From positions 102,473 through 166,472 of the forward strand of contig BDDD01002358.1 in assembly GCA_001972305.1 (NCBI GenBank): 64,000 bases of DNA, read 5' to 3'. This document shows, in pieces, positions 1 through 12,032 of the stretch; the first letter of the stretch is position 1; each line of letters opens with the position of its first letter. The notes below the pieces were generated by a model. It ran no database searches. It was not told where the DNA came from and was given only the letters and a program-made list of their open reading frames with translations. The stretch is from Cephalotus follicularis (lineage: Eukaryota; Streptophyta; Magnoliopsida; Oxalidales; Cephalotaceae). A program made the translations under genes and the position numbers.

Positions 1-1436
1 GGGTGATCTTCCACTAAATCAAAATGGTAATTATGAATTATAGTTGCAGCAACAGCCTTCATTTGAGTAAAAGCCACATCTTTTCCAAGACAAGTCCTGG
101 GTCCTGCGTTAAAAGCAAAGAACTTGTATGATGGCTCATGCTTAATCCCGCCCTTTTCCGTAATCCATCTGTCAGGCTTGAATTCTAAACAATCTTTGCC
201 CCATATTGATGGCATCCTTCCCATTGAGTACATAAGAAGCAAGATTTTCGTGGTTGGAACAACACGATGGCCACTTGGAAGGATGTCTGCCTTTACAGGA
301 ACCTTATGCTGGAAAGGAACTGGTGGATATAGCCTCAATGTTTCACATAATGCTGCATGTAGATAAACCAACTCCTTCAGCTCTTCTATGTCATATAGCC
401 TCCCATTTTCATTTTCTTTTGCTGATGTTTTTGTTTTAAGCTCTTCTCTTATCTTGTTTTCCACTTCCGGTTTCTGTGACACAATCCAGAAAAACCAAGA
501 GAGAGCAGCACTTGTAGTGTCACTACCAGCAATCATGAAATTTAAGAATAAGTCCCTTAAAAATTTGTCATCAGTTTTTAATCCCAAAATATCATCTTCA
601 ATCATGCATGACGTTAATAGATCTACACCTTCTCCATCATTTTCCAATATGTTTCCTTTATTGAGTTCTTCTCTCTTCATTGATATGTATTTGGCTAGAA
701 TATCATCTAGAGTTTCCCTTGCTTTACTCATTTGCTTCTCTTGTCCGATCCCTATCCACCTTTGTAACTTCCAAATACTCTCTGGGACTACATGCCTGTA
801 AAATATCGATTCTTCAGCGTCATCCAAAGCCCTTGAGAATTGAACTTCTGGAAATTCAACAGATAGGCATCCTGGATCATAGCCTGTAACCAATATGCAT
901 GTAGAATCAAATGTTAACCTGTGAAACAAATCTTGCAAGTCCACCACCACGCCTCTTTCAGACACATGCTCAAGGACCTTAATTAGCCCTTTTTCGAGTT
1001 TCTCCCATGTAGTCCTCACCAAGTAATTGTAGAATTTTTTATGGTTAACTAGACCTGTAAGAACTCTCCTATGATATTTCCACGTATCCGCGTCAGAATT
1101 GAAAATCCCATCTCCCAAAATGTCAAATATCTCCTGGAACTTGGGCCCTTTAGGGAAGTTAGAGAAGTTTTTGCTCATTATGTAGTGTACATTGGCGGGT
1201 TCTACAGTGGCCATGAGGTTCAGGCTAGAGAACCAAGGACCTTTAAATATAAAAGTGGGGCTTCTTTTTACAATTTCAGTGGCCCAGTCATGAGTCCTGT
1301 TGACATTGAGGAGAAGCTCAAGCATCATTCCAACTATTGGAAAATTCTTTGGCAGCCCATTGTTATTGCCAAAGCAACGAAAAACGAGGTAGCAAATGAC
1401 TACTACGAAGAATTCGAAGAAGCCTACAACGGCCAT
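1..1436 (-). CDS. Cytochrome P450, CYP96A-like (3' end beyond window)
   Basis: A haem monooxygenase of the endoplasmic reticulum. The frame is open from the ATG at 1436 down to the window edge: 478 codons without an intron, so only about 20-25 C-terminal residues are missing if length is typical (about 500). Seen in order: a hydrophobic N-terminal anchor (MAVVGFFEFFVVVICYLVF), a short hinge (GLPKNFPIVGM), the I-helix oxygen-binding motif AGSDTT, the K-helix ETLR (ExxR), a PDRW motif, and the haem-binding loop FNAGPRTCLG with its cysteine ligand. FNAGPRTCLGKDVAFTQMK is characteristic of the CYP86 clan and closest to what I know of CYP96A. Characterised CYP96A members include the midchain alkane hydroxylase of cuticular wax; others act on fatty acids, and CYP96T makes Amaryllidaceae alkaloids. 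The substrate here is therefore not predictable. The lack of introns agrees with most known CYP96A genes. No lesion was seen, so the gene looks functional. Neighbour: an old Ty1/copia insertion begins about 300 bp upstream of the start codon. Confidence 0.93.
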   Translation of the reverse strand, partial: MAVVGFFEFFVVVICYLVFRCFGNNNGLPKNFPIVGMMLELLLNVNRTHDWATEIVKRSPTFIFKGPWFSSLNLMATVEPANVHYIMSKNFSNFPKGPKFQEIFDILGDGIFNSDADTWKYHRRVLTGLVNHKKFYNYLVRTTWEKLEKGLIKVLEHVSERGVVVDLQDLFHRLTFDSTCILVTGYDPGCLSVEFPEVQFSRALDDAEESIFYRHVVPESIWKLQRWIGIGQEKQMSKARETLDDILAKYISMKREELNKGNILENDGEGVDLLTSCMIEDDILGLKTDDKFLRDLFLNFMIAGSDTTSAALSWFFWIVSQKPEVENKIREELKTKTSAKENENGRLYDIEELKELVYLHAALCETLRLYPPVPFQHKVPVKADILPSGHRVVPTTKILLLMYSMGRMPSIWGKDCLEFKPDRWITEKGGIKHEPSYKFFAFNAGPRTCLGKDVAFTQMKAVAATIIHNYHFDLVEDH

Positions 1437-1740
1437 GAGTAAAGATAGCAGAAAGACAAATAAAAAAAGAAAGGGAAATAATTCGTTAAAAGGAAGGAAA
1501 AAAGCATTCTGTTAAGAGAGAAATATATTGAGAGCCAAGCGGTTAGCATGATTAAATATAGGTTTTGTGGTCCTTAAACAAAATATGCTGTTATCCATAG
1601 TCTCTGCAAACCACCACATATGAATAATACAAATTAACAATGATTGATGTGCTGATACTGATGCATTCATCCTTCTATGGCCGTTATGTGCCAGCATTAA
1701 ATACTCATGAAGCAAAGTCCTGATATTGTTGAAAAACTTT
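1437..1740 (-). promoter_or_regulatory. Proximal upstream region of the P450, cut off by the copia insertion
   Basis: About 300 bp of AT-rich DNA lies between the P450 start codon and the left end of the copia element. On the minus strand, CCTATATTTAATC at about 1551-1563 is a TATA-like box some 115-125 bp before the ATG, and an A/T-rich leader follows it. No other motif could be assigned. If the transposon boundary is right, this is all that remains adjacent of the original promoter. TATA assignment is inference. Confidence 0.4.
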
Positions 1741-1951
1741 TGTAGTGCGTAAATAATAATGAATTATTATTTTATTAATTTTTATTATTATTTTATTCAT
1801 TTTATTTTATTTCATCAATTATTTTTCTTTTTATAAATATTATGTGTAAATAAAATATTAAGACATCTCATGGTAAAATAATTTTTTGTAACATGTTATT
1901 AGTACGAGACTTTGTCCAACTAATATGTGAGCTAATTTAAATTAGTCTTTC
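1741..1951 (+). repeat. Probable 5' LTR of the copia element
   Basis: It begins TGTAGTGCGTAAATAATAATG and shares ATGAATTATTATT and TTTTTATAAATA blocks, in order, with 41962-42206. The left boundary is set by TG preceded by ACTTT. The right boundary is approximate because a CA/TA microsatellite follows. The copies are very diverged, which fits great age. Confidence 0.5.
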
Positions 1952-2056
1952 ACACACACACATATATATATAACAAAGATTGATAATTCCACCGATTTAG
2001 TCGGAGTACTGCCTATGTGTGGAAACACACACACAGATATATATATATATATAAAA
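1950..2056. repeat. CA/TA microsatellites
   Basis: Two short runs, (CA)n(TA)n at about 1951-1972 and again at about 2025-2056, lie in the leader of the copia element just after its 5' LTR. Confidence 0.85.
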
Positions 2057-2425
2057 TAAAGTTTCGCGGTTTCATCGTTTGGGCGGATTACTTAGAACAT
2101 ATGAAAACGCATGTTTCATTATTATTTTAGTATATTACTTGTCTGTGCGGATCAGCACATACGTGATGTGAAATATTTTTGTGATTTACTGTTTTTGAGG
2201 TACCATTTGTCTTTGGAATTGACCGAGACTTAGTGGGAGCTATATGTTTAATATCTAACGGTAACACCTCACGATGTGTAAGTAAGAACTCGTTTACTAT
2301 TTTATATATTTACATTATTTGCATTATGATTAATTTTATTTATTGTAATTATCTAATATTTAGTCCTATTAATTATGTAAGTAAGTATATTATCGTATAT
2401 CTATATATATTTCTTCTTGCAAACT

Positions 2426-2597
2426 ACTATCACCACTTGAGGTGGTGACTTAATGATAAGAAGCCGCGTGTTCATATTTGAGGTCCGACGTTCGAATTAC
2501 ATTATGCTCAAGTGGTCTCATGCCTTGATTAAATCAGCAAAAATTGAGCTTAACTAGTGATTGCACCAATGATGTCCCAAATTTTTTTTTTATTACA
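2426..2597 (+). mobile_element. Candidate tRNA-derived SINE inside the copia leader
   Basis: About 172 bp flanked by an exact 7-bp direct repeat, GCAAACT, at 2419-2425 and 2598-2604. Near the 5' end GTGACTTAATGATAAG resembles a polymerase III A box, and about 40 bp later CGTTCGAATTAC resembles a B box (GGTTCGANNCC). The 3' end is T-rich (about ten T at 2582-2591). This architecture fits a short plant SINE. The family was not recognised, and an unrelated small insertion with chance box matches is possible. Confidence 0.5.
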
Positions 2598-2639
2598 GCA
2601 AACTTTATTTATTTACTATGCTTAAATGACAATTATTTT

Positions 2640-3715
2640 ATCTTTTGATTCAGTGTAAAAATGCCAAACATTGAAAATCAGAAATCATTGCTCTTGATAT
2701 TTCTGGAAAGAATTATCTATCTTCTGTACTTGATGTGAAACTGCATTTGAGTGATAAGAAATTAAGGTACACAATTGATGAAGAAAATGCAGCGTCAGAA
2801 GAGGAACACGTCACTGCACTGATTTTCTTGATGCATCACATTGATGATGGCCTGAAATATGAATATCTAACTGTTGAAAATCCACTTGAACCGTGACAAA
2901 ACCTAAATGATAGGTTTGAGCATTTTGAAAGTTATTGTACTATCAAACGCATTGAATAATTAGTCACAACTATGATTTTAAGATTTTAAAACAGCTTCGG
3001 AATATAATTTAACGTTGTTCAAAATTGTATCACAGCTAAAAATGTGTAGTGAAATTACCACCAGAAATATGTTGTTAGATCCAATGTATTACTACAAAAA
3101 CATAGGTTGCACGGGTTCAACAAATATTGTGAACTAATTGAATATCTTGTAATTACAGAGCAAAATGATGAATTGCTCCCGCAAAATCACGATAATCGTC
3201 CGACTGGTTCAAGCCCCTATACCAGAAGTAAATACAACTTCATCCTACTTTGGAGGATGAGGAAGAAGGCGTGGACGATGACGTGGAAGAAGCCATGGCA
3301 ATAGAAGAAATCAAAATTCCTTGAGGTCACGTAATAATAATATCATGAAATGGAAAAATCCATATACAAAACAACATCAAAAGTGACACAATCTTGGAAA
3401 AATCAGCAATGTCGGACAAGCCCAAAATAAAAAGGGTAATTGCAACCGATGTGGAATGGAAGGTCATTGGTGTCGTACTTGTCACACAATAAAGTATTGG
3501 GTCAACTTGTACCAAACTTCTCTAAAAGATAAAGACAAACAAATTGAAACATATTTTATTGGTCATTGTGATTATTTGGAAACTACGCAATCAGACTTTG
3601 TTTCAATGAGGACAAGCCATTTGGGCATTCCTGATTTCTTAACTGATCCAAATGGGAAAATGGACAAAGTGACTATCGACGAAGAGTTCCATCTCGGTTG
3701 ATATTATATGTCATT
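2640..3715 (+). pseudogene. copia gag fossil
   Basis: The segment 2690-2895 encodes a typical plant copia Gag core (ALDISGKNYLS, then VTALIFLMHHIDDGLKYEYL), followed by a glycine/arginine-rich stretch and a CCHC zinc knuckle (CNRCGMEGHWCRTC, CX2CX4HX4C) at about 3438-3494. HWxRTCxTxKxxVxLYQ followed by an acidic tail is a familiar arrangement in Tnt1-like plant elements. Broken in several places. Confidence 0.8.
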
Positions 3716-3769
3716 GTTTTAATGTTTATCACTTTTAAATAAAGTGCTTATAAAGCAATAAATGTAACA

Positions 3770-4060
3770 TTGTTATATTCATTAATAAGTTGTGTGTTTT
3801 TATCTGTAGATCATTATATATTAGATATTGGAGATATATACATAGCCGACAGTGTAACAACACACACAATACTTCAGAATGAAAAATATTTTTTACATTT
3901 AACAATAGCAAAGGCTAATGTCAGAGCAATTTCTAATACATCAAATATAATTGAAGGTTCTAGGTTTACTAGCTTTGTGTTTTCAAGATTAAATATTTTT
4001 TATCCACGTACAAACGAATGTGAACTACAAGTTCAAATGATCATTAATTTGTAAAATATT
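3770..4060 (+). pseudogene. copia protease-region fossil
   Basis: An open stretch with IADSVTTHTILQNEKYF and LTIAKANVRAISNTSNIIEGS. In plant copia polyproteins this is the aspartic-protease segment, with the D-S-x-x active-site region. It sits directly downstream of the Gag remnant in the same orientation. Confidence 0.7.
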
Positions 4061-4978
4061 GACAATCAAATGTTAGACGCATTTAATGACACTCGAAAAG
4101 TGATAAAATCTTATATGCCAACAGTGAATGCTCCAACAAGAATTGATATACCTATTTCTATTGGAAGCTCAATTGATATATTAAAGTCTAGACCACAGTT
4201 GAAACGTGGTAGACCAATTGGTGCTAAAGACATTATACCACAAAAATGAAAAGCGAGTAATGGTGGTTTACAAAACCCCGAAACAACATTAACACAAGAG
4301 AATGTGTTATTTTCAGAACTCACATTGACTCCAGAGAGAGTAGAAAACCCTAAAGAGGCCATGGAATTTCAAAATTAAGAAGTTTCGATTAATTATCCAT
4401 ATAATGAACAAATATGGAATCGAGACAAGATTATAGTTGATGATAGCTTTGCCTTTGTCGTTGCATTGGATATTACAAATCTTTACATGGATCCCGAACC
4501 ACAAAGTGTTGAACAATGTCACCAAAGAAATGATTGGTCAAAATGGATAGATGTGATATAAGCAGAGTTGCAATCTTTGTCCAAAAGAGAAGTATTTGGA
4601 CAAATAATTCAAACACCAAACGGTGTAACCCCTGTTGAATTTTGATGGATATTTGTGCAAAAACAAAACGAGAAAAATGAAATTGTGAGATACAAAGCAA
4701 GGCTTGTAGCTCAAGAGTTCTCATAGAGACTAGCCATTGATTACCAGAAAACATATACTCTAGTTATTAATGGAATCACTTTTCAATTCCTAATCAGTAT
4801 GGTTGCTTCGAAAGAACATGAAACTCATCTTATAGACGTAGTAACAACATACTTATATGGATAACTTAATAGTGACATATATATATGAAAATTCTTGATG
4901 GATTTAAATTTCCTGAACCGAACAAACCTCGTCACATATATTCAATTCAACTGCAACATTCGTTCTATGGATTGAAAT
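4061..4978 (+). pseudogene. copia reverse transcriptase fossil, first part
   Basis: From about 4480 the text matches the start of a copia RT: QCHQRNDWSKW, then a REVFG...VTPVEF segment, RYKARLVAQEFS and LIDVVTTYLYG. The sequence stops in the middle of RT at 4978, where element A begins. The rest of RT resumes at 31721. Broken in several places. Confidence 0.8.
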
Positions 4979-5774
4979 TGTCACTCCTCGAACCATGAGG
5001 AGGTCCCACGGTCTGACACGTGGCATGCCATCCATACAATCTATTTCCATTATCCAAAATATGCAATGATTTAAAACTTCAATCAGAATTAAGCATGTGG
5101 AATTAAACATAATATAACTTACGTGGATAACCCAAAATGTATACAATAATGTCTTATTTAAGCTCTGTCACAAGCCAGCAGGTCAAGGATAATTAATTTA
5201 CAACATCTCTTTTATCATACAAGGTAGGCCGTACGGGACTACTTGACGATGGGACTTCACTGTGCGATCTCGCCCATCTGGTCATTACGCTGCATCACCT
5301 GAACCTAACCCATTTAGACAATGGGTCAGCAACCTATGGTTGTGTAGGTACTACTATATGCAGAGTATGAGGATGCATGACATGCGAGATGCACAATGCA
5401 GTTATACATATGATCAATTCAATTCCATATCATAACCATACGATTCTATAGCCATAACAATACAATTCCATACCCATTCAGCGTCCATATCATTCCAAAA
5501 CAATTTTGATGCATATACGAGCTTTTCTCAGCCTCCTCTGCTGAGGTGCCAGACCATAGGACATTCCCTATCAATCAATATCATCTAAAGACACATATGA
5601 ACTCTCCTCGGCTTCCTCTGCTGAGGTAGAGCATACTAGGGTGATACTCATAAGTATAGCACACAACGTGAATATTCACCTGGTCAGACCATCCCTAACG
5701 CTAGTCTCAATATAGGCAGTGATCACCATACAATCACAATCAATCCATAGCCATATACAATCAATAGCCCTCCC

Positions 5775-5935
5775 AGTCATATCAGTTGTTGACCTTTATA
5801 GTCATCTCATTTGGTGACTTTACGGTAATCTCAATAAGTGGTGACCTCTATGGTTATCTCCACTGGTGGTGACGTTTTCAGTCATCTCTATTGATGGTGA
5901 CCTATACAGTCATCTCAGTTGTGGTGACCCTTAGG
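5775..5935. repeat. Imperfect ~30-bp tandem repeat in the A LTR
   Basis: Roughly five units built on GGTGACCTNTAYNGTCATCTC follow one another. The same block recurs in the other LTR of A at about 12850-13010, so it belonged to the element at insertion. Confidence 0.8.
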
Positions 5936-6099
5936 GTTCCTAACTACACAATACAATTTCCTTACAATATTAACACATTTGACAAAGAACAATGCTAAAC
6001 GCCTACTTTGCCACTTAAATGCTATTAGCACTAGTTTGCATTACGATCGTTGGGATAGGGCTGCTCTGCTCTACCATTCAATACTATTAGCGCATACAT

Positions 6100-6250
6100 G
6101 CTCTTCTCTGCGACCTAGGTGCAGGTCTTCTCTACCGCCTCATGGACAAGTCTACTCTACAGTCTTGTGGCGCAGATCTTCTCTGCCGCATCATGGACAA
6201 GTCTGCTCTGCAAACTTGTGCCGCAGACCTTCTCTGTCGAGGTCTGATAT
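6100..6250. repeat. Second imperfect tandem repeat in the A LTR
   Basis: Units of about 35-40 bp containing GCAGRYCTTCTCTGCCGC and ATGGACAAGTCTGCTCTGC are repeated three to four times. The counterpart in the other LTR is near 13190-13290, with fewer units. Confidence 0.7.
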
Positions 6251-7116
6251 GACTTAGACTTATTGTCTAACAAAATTTTGAAATATAAAAGTACAATTTC
6301 CCTCAAGTACAAGGTCTGCCTTGTACTGAGGTATACCTCTAAAAAAGCGCCAACGCTCTAAGACTTAACAAAACTATAATCTATGGTTGTTGGCAACTCA
6401 TCTTACAACTCAATTAAAGGTAGACAATCAATCACTCGATCAAGGAGTCTTGGCTCCCATGATCGGTTCCAAATCAGGACAGCTTATCAATTTGATTAAA
6501 TCCTTTTTATCTAGTCCTGATATAGCAATTCACAACAATACAATACATCAATCCATAACAGTACGATCCATCCGTTCACAACAACACACATCATTCGGCA
6601 ATAGTTAATTTTTATATATATAAGTTCAAGGTATATGAATAAAACCTACCTCAACCACAGTTGAACTTGCAGATCTTGGAAACTACTACAAAACCGTCAA
6701 TCCGCGTCTTCCTTCAGGTTCCATTCACTGCTGCTAAACCAATGACTATGCCATGCCACGTTCTCTCTCTTTCTCTAATCGCTCTCTCACTGTCTCCCTC
6801 TGGCTCCAAGGATGAGAAGATAAGGTGATAGTAGGGAGCGTGACGAACTCTCTAGACAAAGGTATTTCCTTTGTCTCTTCCGGAATTGTGAGACAATGAG
6901 GTGCCACTTCGCACAAATATCCCTTTTTATTTGAGCAGAAGACTCTAGAATTCGCCACACACACCTGCTACCTTCTTACAATTGTGGGCCCATCATGCAT
7001 TTTCTTCCATGGCCCAAGCTCAGCCCAATGAGAGAAGAGAACATAATATTAAGCCCAATCCATATTTCACAATATTATTTATTACAATTATTTGTATAAA
7101 ATTTCGGGGCATTACA

Positions 7117-7130
7117 TCCTCCCCTCCTTA
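7117..7130 (-). other. Polypurine tract of element A
   Basis: On the minus strand AAGGAGGGGAGGA abuts the 3' LTR. This is the priming site for second-strand synthesis in this family; elements B and F have nearly the same tract. Confidence 0.85.
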
Positions 7131-7159
7131 AAGAAATCACATCCTGAGATTTTATAAGG

Positions 7160-8420
7160 CTAAAAAAAGTGAGGGTACATTGCTTTCATTTCTTCTTCAA
7201 GCTCCCATGTAGCTTCTTCTAGTCCGTGATATTGCCATGATACTTTTACCAATGGAAAAGCCTTGCTTCTTAATTGTTTAATTTGACGGTCAAGGATTTG
7301 GATAGGTGTCTCTTCATAACTCATGTTTGTCCTTAACTCCAACGGTTCATATTGTAGCACGTGAGAAGGATCTGGACAATACTTCCTTAGCATCAAGACA
7401 TGAAAGACATTATGCGCATCCAATAAACTGGGTGGCAAGGCGAGTTTGTAGGCAACTGCCCTTATTCTCTCAAGGATCTCAAAAGGTCCTATAAATCGAG
7501 GGGTTAGTTTCCCCTTCTTCCCGAACCTCATGACTCCTTTGGTCAGAGAAACCTTGAGGAATACATGATCTCCTATGGAGAATTCTAATTCTCGCATGCG
7601 ATGATCAGCATAACTCTTTTGTCTACTCTAAGCTGACAGAAGTCTTTCTCTAATAATTTTAGCCTTCTACATTGTTTCTTGCACCAGCTTCGGTCCCAAA
7701 AGACTCTGTTCTCCAACTTCAAACCAACAGATTGGGGTTCTACATTTTTGACTGTATAGAGCCTCGAATGGTGTCATCTCAGTGGTGGCATGATAACTAT
7801 TGTTATACGAGAACTCTAATAATGGAATATGCTCATCCCAATTGCCTCCCCAATCCATTACACATGCCCGTAGCATATCTTCAAGAATTTGAATAGTCTT
7901 CTTAGACTGACCATTGGTCTGGGGATGGAAAGCTATGCTAAAACTCAGCTGGGTACCAAAAGTTGCTTACAGTTTCTTCCAAAACCACGATGTGAATCGG
8001 GATCTCTGTCGGACACCACACTAATCGGTCACCATGGAGCCTGACAATCTCTCCAACATATAAGGTTGCTAACTGTTCAAGGGAGTAAATTGTTTTGATT
8101 GCTAGGAAACGGGTAGATTTAGTAAAGCGATCAACAATGGCCCATATAGCATCACGGTTAGTCCTTGTCCTTGACAATCCAGTTACAAAATCCATGGTGA
8201 TGTGTTCCCACTTCCATTGTGCCAGCCTTGATTTGTTGACATGTTAGGCAGGAAGTAACATATTCTGTTATTTCCCTTTTCATATTGTTCCACCAGTAGT
8301 TATGCTTTAAGTCTCGGTACATCTTGGTACTCCCTGGATGTACTGAGAAGCTGGAACGGTGTGCCTATGATAAAAGTTCATCCTTCAATTCTTTATTACT
8401 GGGAAAACAAACTAAGCCTC
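7160..8420 (-). pseudogene. Element A integrase and chromodomain fossil
   Basis: Reading right to left: remains of the integrase zinc-binding region, the catalytic core (MDFVTGLSRTR near 8195; [20 protein letters not shown] near 7850), the GPY/F-type segment ([17 protein letters not shown], 7440-7510), and a C-terminal chromodomain (PIQILDRQIKQLRSK ... WQYHGLEEATWELEEEM, 7310-7165). A chromodomain joined to integrase defines the chromoviruses; in this group it is thought to steer integration to heterochromatin, which fits so dense a nest. Broken in several places. Confidence 0.85.
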
Positions 8421-8639
8421 GATATCTGATTAATCCATCGCCTTGAATTGAAAATTCATGTTTCAATCCTCCTTGACCATCCAATGCCATCTTAAGTAAG
8501 CTTCCATCCATAGCTTGGGCTTCTCTAATCCTGTCCAACAACCATGGAAGTGCCTGAATTTGACTGACTATTAGGTAAGCTAATCGATGACTCAAAGGGT
8601 TTGCAACCACATTAGCTTTGCCTGGATGATATTGTATTT

Positions 8640-9956
8640 CACAATTGTAATCATTTAACAATTCCCTCCATCTTTGTCGCCTCATATTCAGGTCCTTCTA
8701 GGAAAATAAATACTTCAAATTGTTGTGATCGGTAAACACGTCAAACTTCATGCCATAAAGATAATGCCTCCATTTGCGCAAAGCAAATACTATTACTGCC
8801 AACTCGAGATCATGAGTTGGATAATTCTCCTCATGACGCATCAATTTTCTCGAGGCATATGCAATCACTTTTCCATTCTGCATCAAAACACATCCCAAAC
8901 CACTTCCTGATGCATCACCATATACAATGAAGCCTTCATTGCCTATCGGTGTAGAAATCAAACAATGTTTTAACTCTTGGAAGCTTCGTTCACAATCATC
9001 ATCCCATACAAATACTGTCTATTTTAGCGTCAAACGGGTCAGAGGAATGGCAATCTGTGAGAACCCTTTGACAAAACGGAGGTAATACCCCGTGAAGCCC
9101 AAGAAACTCCGGACTTCTGTCACGTTTACCAGTTTTTTCCAGTCCTTTATCGCTTATATTTTTGTTGGATCCACCGATAAGCCAGCACTGGAAATAACAT
9201 GACCCAGGAAAGCCACCTCTAACAACCAAAACTCACATTTGTTAAACTTGGCATATAATCGATGCTCTCTAAAAATATGCAATGCCAAGTGTAAATGTTC
9301 TCCATGCTCGTCCCTAGTTTTAGAGTACACCATAATATCATCAATGAAGATCACAATGAATTGATCTAGATATGGGCTAAATACCCGATTCATCATGCTC
9401 ATGAATGCGACAGGGGCATTAGTCACCCCAAATGGCATTACTACGAACTCATAATGCCCATATCGTGATCTAAATGCTATTTTCGGAACGTTTTCTGCTC
9501 TAACTCTGAGCTGATGATACCCTAATCTTAAATCCAACTTGGAGAATACTGATGATCCCCTCAACTAATCGAACCATTTGTCAATATGCGGCAACGGGTA
9601 CTTGTTCTTGACAGTAACTTTATTGAGCTACCGATAATCAATACACATCTGTAACGATCCATCTTTTTTTTAACAAATAAAACAAGTGCTCCCCATGGGG
9701 AAACACTCGATCTGATAAAACCCTTATCGAGTAGCTCCTGCAATTGCAATTTCAATTCTTTCAATTCAGGAGGGGCCATACGATAAGGAGCTCTCGATAT
9801 TGGTGTTGTCCATGGCAAGAGATCTATATTAAACTCCACATCTCTCTCAGGAGACAAGGATGTCAATTCCTCCAGAAATACATCGGGATACTCACAGACA
9901 ACAGGGACATCCTCCAATTTCGGTATCCATTTCTTGCCATTAATCACATGCACCAA
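8640..9956 (-). pseudogene. Element A reverse transcriptase and RNase H fossil
   Basis: RT motifs: [49 protein letters not shown] and the catalytic block [11 protein letters not shown] near 9320-9345. RNase H follows: [38 protein letters not shown] and [16 protein letters not shown]. The motif set is that of Tekay/Del chromoviruses. Broken in several places. Confidence 0.87.
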
Positions 9957-9971
9957 GTAGCCACTGCAACC

Positions 9972-10480
9972 CTATCTCATGAGCCTATAAGCTTGAATAG
10001 GAGAAAGCATCTGGACTGACTGATACTCTAAGGTTTTGACAAACTGGAACTGGGACTGGCCTGGCATACAAAATGTTACGACCTTTCTATTACAATCCAC
10101 ATAAGCATAATGTATCGCTAACCAATCCATTCCAAGGATTACATGAAGCTCACCCATCGGCAACATTATCAGATTCGCCGTCAAGATACGTCTGGCGATC
10201 TTCATAGCACAAGATCTACACACCCTTTTAGAGTAAACTTGTTCTCCTACTAAGGTGATAACTTCCATTATAAATGATAAAGGCTCGGGTTTCACCTCAA
10301 TATGGCATAGAAAATGCATAGCAATATATGAATGAGATGAACCCGGATAAATAAGGGTCAGTGCTACATGCTGGGATATAGAAATAGTACTTCCAATAAC
10401 AAAAGTCGATCCTGATGCGGCTCTCTGATCCAAGGCATATACCCTACCCTGTAAGGTGGGTGTCGAACCCATAGGATGTT
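9972..10480 (-). pseudogene. Element A protease fossil
   Basis: Retropepsin-like segment: RVYALDQRAASGSTFVIGST, a PGSSHSYIA active-site region, then LPMGELHVILGMDWLAIHYA, which is characteristic of the Ty3/gypsy protease region. It lies between the Gag knuckles and RT, as the family order requires. Confidence 0.82.
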
Positions 10481-10579
10481 TGCCTCGGTCTCCCCGCCCT
10501 GTAGAGGGCCAACTGGTACTAGGACGTCCTTTGTATTGCGACCCAGAACCACGATTATGCTGAGAACCGCCCTGTGATT

Positions 10580-11880
10580 AAGCTGAACTTTGTCCTGGCT
10601 GATTCCCCGAACCAGACATGTTACAAGGGCACTCCGCAGCCAAATGATCCATAGCTCCACAGATCATGTATCTTTCAGACTTCCACCAACAATCATCTGA
10701 AACATGGTTGGTGCGCTGGCAATATACACATCGCTCATAAGAGACCTGACCACCATCGCTGGGAAGCTTAAAGTGACTTCCCTGAGGTGACAACCTCTCT
10801 TGGCGTCTTAACCGAGAGCCACGACCTCGTCTCCTATGTTGAGATCTACAAGACTGTCCTTCTGACCTAAGGGGACTGGATGAAATACCAATTCTTTGAA
10901 GAGATCAGCCCTGATTTGGGCTGCTTCTATTCTCCGACCTCTGAGATTTATTACTACTCTCAGAACTTCTTCCTGGAGAAACTGGTCTCCTATTGCTGGC
11001 CTGAATCCATAAGTTACGTAGTTTCTCAGCCACTGCCTCAATATCTCTGGCTTTGCTAGCTAACTCAACAAAGGATTTCAGTCATAAGGGCACTAGCCTC
11101 TGTCTGATGTCATGTCTAAGCCCACCAAGAAATTTCTTGGCCTTCCTTGCTTCAGTGCCAACCATATGAGGAGCTATCCTTCACAATTCTATGAACTTGG
11201 CCTCGTATTGAGCCACTGTCATGTTGCCTTGGGTTAGGGCAAGAAATTCAGCCTTCCTCTTATCAACTGCAGCCTCAGGATAGTACTGTTCATTAAACTA
11301 TGTTCCATGAATTGGATATCCCTGATTCTTCCCAGGTGGCTGCAACAATTCTCCACCAATGTTCTGTTTAGCCCTGTAACATATAAGTGGCAAAGACAAC
11401 TTTCTTGCAGTCTAAACACCCAAAGACTCTGAAAATTTTCTCCATCTGCATAAGCCATCTCTCAGCGGTAATAGAATCAAGATCCCCCGTGAAAGCTGGA
11501 GGCTTTAACCTCAAAAATATAACCAAAGGGTTCTCTTGGCATAGGAAGATCAACTGATCTCTTGATGTTCTGCATGCCTAGCTGGTCTTATAGCTGGGGT
11601 TTGCTCTGTTGCCTCTGCTGCATGCCTATCCGGTGTTACAGTTGGGGGTTGTTCAATTACAGCCGCTTTTCGCTACATAAACTCATTTATTCTATTCATC
11701 ACGTTATACATATTTCTCAGGAAACCTCTAGGTTCCCTTCGGCCAGGAACGATAAATTCTATTTCTTGGTCCACATTTTGTTCCACTTGCTCTTCAACAT
11801 CTCTACTGGCTCAGGTACCTCTCCTCGACGGCCGTGCCTTATCCTTTCTTGTAGTCCCTCTTCGATAACCATCCATATCT
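10580..11880 (-). pseudogene. Element A gag fossil with two zinc knuckles
   Basis: Gag starts near 11880 with a basic N-terminus. The retrotransposon Gag core is recognisable (RLKPPAFTGDLDSITAERWL, MQMEKIFRVFGC, near 11370-11530). Two knuckles lie at about 10620-10730 (CVYCQRTNHVSDDC; MICGAMDHLAAECP). Broken in several places. Confidence 0.82.
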
Positions 11881-12017
11881 ACCTTGTATAAGAAAAGAAG
11901 GGTTAATATCCACTTATCATATCCACAACTTCATAATAATTGAATTCAATTAATAATCACGTCGCATCAATCAATTCCAAGCCAAGGATCCTATCTTCGC
12001 ATAGCCAACATAGCATG

Positions 12018-12029
12018 GCTCTGATACCA
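12018..12029 (-). other. Primer-binding site of element A
   Basis: On the minus strand TGGTATCAGAGC, three bases inside the 5' LTR. This matches the usual plant LTR-element primer site for initiator methionine tRNA. B, D, E and F carry the same or nearly the same site. Confidence 0.85.
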
Positions 12030-12032
12030 AAC

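Larger units (their letters stand above)
4979..7116 (-). repeat. 3' LTR of element A
   Basis: 2138 bp; in element orientation it starts TGTAATGCCCCGAAATTTT directly after a polypurine tract and ends ...GAGTGACA. It pairs with 12033-13829 plus 31393-31720. It holds two blocks of imperfect tandem repeats (5775-5935 and about 6100-6250). Confidence 0.88.

Noticed and set aside
1071-1442. 123-residue plus-strand frame
   Set aside because: Antisense shadow of the P450 N-terminal half.
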